64,000 bases of DNA from Caenorhabditis elegans. Lineage: Eukaryota > Nematoda > Chromadorea > Rhabditida > Rhabditidae. The notes below the pieces were generated by a model, which was not told the origin of the DNA, made no database searches, and saw only the letters and a list, made by a program, of their open reading frames with translations. Positions 61,056 through 64,000 of this stretch are shown here, in pieces. Position 1 is the stretch's first letter. Every line of letters starts with the position of its first letter. The translations under genes and the position numbers were made by a program. Location of the stretch: positions 6,634,001-6,698,000 of the forward strand of contig NC_003283.11 of assembly GCF_000002985.6 (NCBI RefSeq), in the 5' to 3' direction.

Positions 61056-63651
61056 TCAAGTTGGGATATCATCCGTGACAGTTGTTGAGTTTCCATTTGT
61101 ATCAAAAACTGGCACTGCTACTTTGCTGAAAAATTTTAAAGATTTTAGAAACAGTATATTTTAAAAAATATATCACAAAAAACCATTTATCAACACAGAT
61201 TCACGTTCACAAATACATTGCACAAACGACACAAAACAAAAACTGGACAGTACATGGATAAAACTAAAAGGGCATAGACTAAGGCTTCTACGCAGGCTCA
61301 ATAATGCCTACCAGGCACTCTTGTAGGTACACAGGCATGCATTTTTCTTCCTGTGTAGAATGCGTTACAAATACAATTTTCCCTCCGTTAGTTTGATGGA
61401 ATTCTAACAGAGGGATATGCCATATATACTCACTGAGAACGTTCTTTGAGCGAAATGTACGGGAACGAGAAGATCGAGCCGTTCTTGCCCGGAAAATAAC
61501 GGACTGCGGCTGTGTATTTGTGAGTTTTCGTTCTGCTCTCAATATCAATCATCGAGAACATGATGAAAATTGTGTAGCCGGCAAGTCCGGCGAGCAAATG
61601 GAACAGAGCATGGAGGTATGGGGTTCCTGGAAACATCAATTGCAAAAACTTACCTAACACTGAATTGCAAAATTGGTTTTGAAAAACTGTATATTTAATT
61701 TTACTATCTTTGCCCGATCATTACAAAGGTTATCTTGCGAACCTTTAACCGAAGTTTTGAAAAAAGTTTGTTGAAGCTAAGTTCACTGGAGCAAAACTTT
61801 TCTAGGTAAAACAATGCGAAATAGTTCTCAAAATCGAACAAATTTAACGTTTTTTATTGGAAAAGAAAGATTTATATTATTCAACTAGCATTTGAAACTA
61901 ACAGTAGATACTGCCCAATATTTGAAACAACTTATCACTAGATATTTGAAATTTGGTCTTATTAAATGTGAAGTACCTCAGTTTTTTTCAAAAAATTCAG
62001 TATACCAATCACTCACCCAAATAAAGCCAAAAATCGCAGAGAAGACGATCAGCAAACCAGAAGGAAAATGCAACTCCCCAAAGTGCAAGAATTCGACTTG
62101 GAAATGACTCGATGTCTGGGATTCCAGACCTGAAAATTTTTATTTTCATTCAAACAGTCAAATTTGAAATCTTACTGTTTTCCTTCATAGTTTATCACTA
62201 CAGCAGCTGGAATGGAAAACAGCATCAAAGCGATTGCATTGAGATTTGGTTCAAGGAAGCAGAGACCAGATACGAGAGCTGTTACAATTAGAACAACCCA
62301 TCGGACGAGAGTTCTAGAAATTTAAAAGTGCAAAAGCTCACAAATATCTAAACTCACAATCTTTTTGAGAACTTCTCTGGGAACCATTTCATAACTGGAA
62401 TGTAGACGACAAGGAACACTGTTATAATCCAAACTAATGACAGTTCATCGACAAGTTGACCTTGAGAAAAAAGTATTTAGTAAGAAGAGCAAACTACTAT
62501 CAACTTACCAAATAAGTTGAGAGTTGCATGATAATATGTTGAAGCTAATCCATTGAAAGTGAGTAACAACTGAGGGAAAATCAAACCACCGTTCACATCA
62601 TGAAGATATCTTCGAAGAAGCATTATATTGACTAGTGGAAGGACAATGATCGGCAGATTTGTGCACTGGAATTAGTAATATAAATAAATTTCCATATTTG
62701 GTATCAATTTTAGTGACGAACGGGATTTTTTTTAGCTCCACTTAAACCATGAAAAAAACTAGACCACTAAAACTACAATTTCGAAAACCACTAAAATGTC
62801 TTGAATAAAGTTAAAGATGTTTAACTAAAGAAATTTAATATTTAAGACAAAAATTATGTGATGCCCTCGAAATTTTGATATTTCAAGCTTTTTTCGTAAG
62901 TTTTACAACTGAGTACATTCTTCGATTCACACACTATTCCATGTTACCACATTTCCTCTACTTTTTTAATTACTTTCTTACCGCGAAACCCGGTACATTT
63001 TCCAGCACTTTTAGATTTTAGATTTAAAGTTTTTTATCCATTTTGGACATTAATTTTTTTTATTTTATGTAATAGCCGTACCCCGAAAATCTTTTCTGAA
63101 ATGTTTTATTTTTAATTTCATTGGTAGTGGAAAATTGATCAAAACGTGAGGCTAATATGCATTTTCAGCCTTACAATTAGAAAACCACCATTCCCAACTT
63201 CAAATATTTTCTAATTGTAAGTCACAGTTCTTTTTAAAAAATCAGAAACCTCCCCGTTCTAAATTTCTACCATACATATTTTTTTTCCTAAACTTTAGTT
63301 AACACCGAAGCCATACAACATGTTGCTTGGAGACTACACGAAATATTATGCTACAAACAAATATTAGCGAATCGAAAAACGAAACATTTTAAAAGTCCAC
63401 TATGCGCAGAGTTCAATGAGCAATTCGAGATAAAAAGGTTTCTTGAAATTATGAATTGACATTTCTTCATAAATGTAAAACTTATTATCATAATTTTTTT
63501 GAAAACTTTTTCAAAAAAACTTACGAAAAGTATAACTTACTGTATTTGCGAATTCTGCAACATATGGTAATGTCTGATATTTGTAGGCACTTTCACACCA
63601 TGCATGACCAGATTCATACTCAAACCACCGGTTTATACTAGAGCTTTCCAT
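61056..63651 (-). CDS. Alkaline ceramidase
   Basis: Seven exons (63651-63541, 62665-62509, 62460-62358, 62313-62176, 62129-62017, 61626-61434, 61125-61056) encode 294 residues. It begins MESSSINRWFEYESGHAWCE, as alkaline ceramidases do (WCE near the N-terminus). The catalytic metal-site motifs are STYYHATL (Ser/His), QLVDEL (Asp) and PYLHALFH (two His). ADRLLCDFW is also typical, and about seven hydrophobic helices are visible. It should cleave ceramide to sphingosine and fatty acid in ER or Golgi membranes. At the end of exon 6, TTCTCA|GTGAGT can splice to a 22-codon exon; reading on instead gives Gln then stop. TTTTCAG lies one base before the ATG. Possibly W02F12.2 (position from memory). 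Confidence 0.9.
62666..63540. other. Long first intron of the ceramidase gene
   Basis: 875 bases, AT-rich, by far the longest intron of the gene. It may contain regulatory elements; no nested gene, RNA or repeat was recognised. Confidence 0.4.
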
Positions 63652-64000
63652 TCTGAAAATTTCTATAAAGAATGAAACTTCAAGACTATGTACAAAGAAA
63701 AAAAAGATGTAATGTTCAAGAATGAACATAAAATTACAAAGAACAACGTAACCAAATGACCTGTCATAAAGAGAATGAGAACCTGATCTAACTAGTAAAA
63801 GTTGGAGAAATGTTGGGGTAGAAGAAAGGCGTCAAAATTCACGAGATCGCTCTTGCCAGGTATGGTTGACCGATGAATGTCTGAACTGACAAAGAAAAAT
63901 GCGGGAAAATTTGAAGAAAAAAGCAAAAGACAAAGGCCAGCTATCATATGTCATCCGGTTTCTATGGTAAAAAGTAATTTCCGATGTGAAAAACGGATGA
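63652..64000. other. Ceramidase upstream region at window edge
   Basis: About 350 bases upstream of the ceramidase start codon. It should contain its promoter. No further coding sequence is supportable. Confidence 0.4.

Overview
The window is nematode DNA, AT-rich with short introns that have TTTCAG-type 3' splice sites. Several encoded proteins (metallothionein, synaptobrevin, the INSM-like zinc-finger factor, the ALK-like kinase) match Caenorhabditis elegans proteins I recognise. The order scd-2, syx-18, snb-1, pmp-5, three carboxylesterases, egl-46, a transporter, mtl-1, alkaline ceramidase fits the chromosome V region of clones T10H9, K11G9 and W02F12. That placement is from memory, not from a search. 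I built all gene models by hand from splice signals and reading frame; each complete model is a multiple of three.

Layout: 1-5.4 kb (+) holds the ALK-type receptor tyrosine kinase scd-2, missing its 5' end. 5.4-15.6 kb is a 10-kb stretch without a supportable gene, except one isolated exon-like island at 9.15-9.27 kb. 15.6-19.6 kb (+) holds a seven-transmembrane chemoreceptor-type GPCR and a small secreted EF-hand protein. 19.7-31.8 kb (-) holds syx-18 (ER SNARE), snb-1 (neuronal synaptobrevin, with a long 5' region carrying a palindromic MITE) and pmp-5 (an ABCD-type half transporter). 33.4-34.8 kb (-) is a str/srj-type chemoreceptor.

35.8-45.1 kb (+) is a tandem array of three paralogous carboxylesterases, interrupted by a degenerate mariner element and a ~200-bp minisatellite. 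45.7-47.6 kb (-) is egl-46, followed by 4.5 kb of probable regulatory DNA. 52.0-54.5 kb (-) is an SLC17-like major-facilitator transporter. 57.5-57.8 kb (-) is the metallothionein mtl-1, with DAF-16-like and GATA sites upstream. Just upstream of it lies a second tiny cysteine-rich gene that looks like another metallothionein. 58.8-60.1 kb is a non-autonomous DNA transposon with perfect 103-bp terminal inverted repeats and a 9-bp target duplication, carrying a tRNA-like segment. 61.1-63.7 kb (-) is an alkaline ceramidase.

The genes do not form an operon or a common pathway. The nearest to a functional grouping are the esterase array (one duplicated family), the two metal-binding cysteine-rich genes side by side, and syx-18 next to snb-1 (both SNAREs, but at different membranes). 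The most promising undescribed items are the metallothionein-like gene at 58.35-58.65 kb, the transposon next to it with its tRNA-like cargo, and the predicted N-myristoylation of all three esterases. No CRISPR array, rRNA gene or intact tRNA gene was seen.
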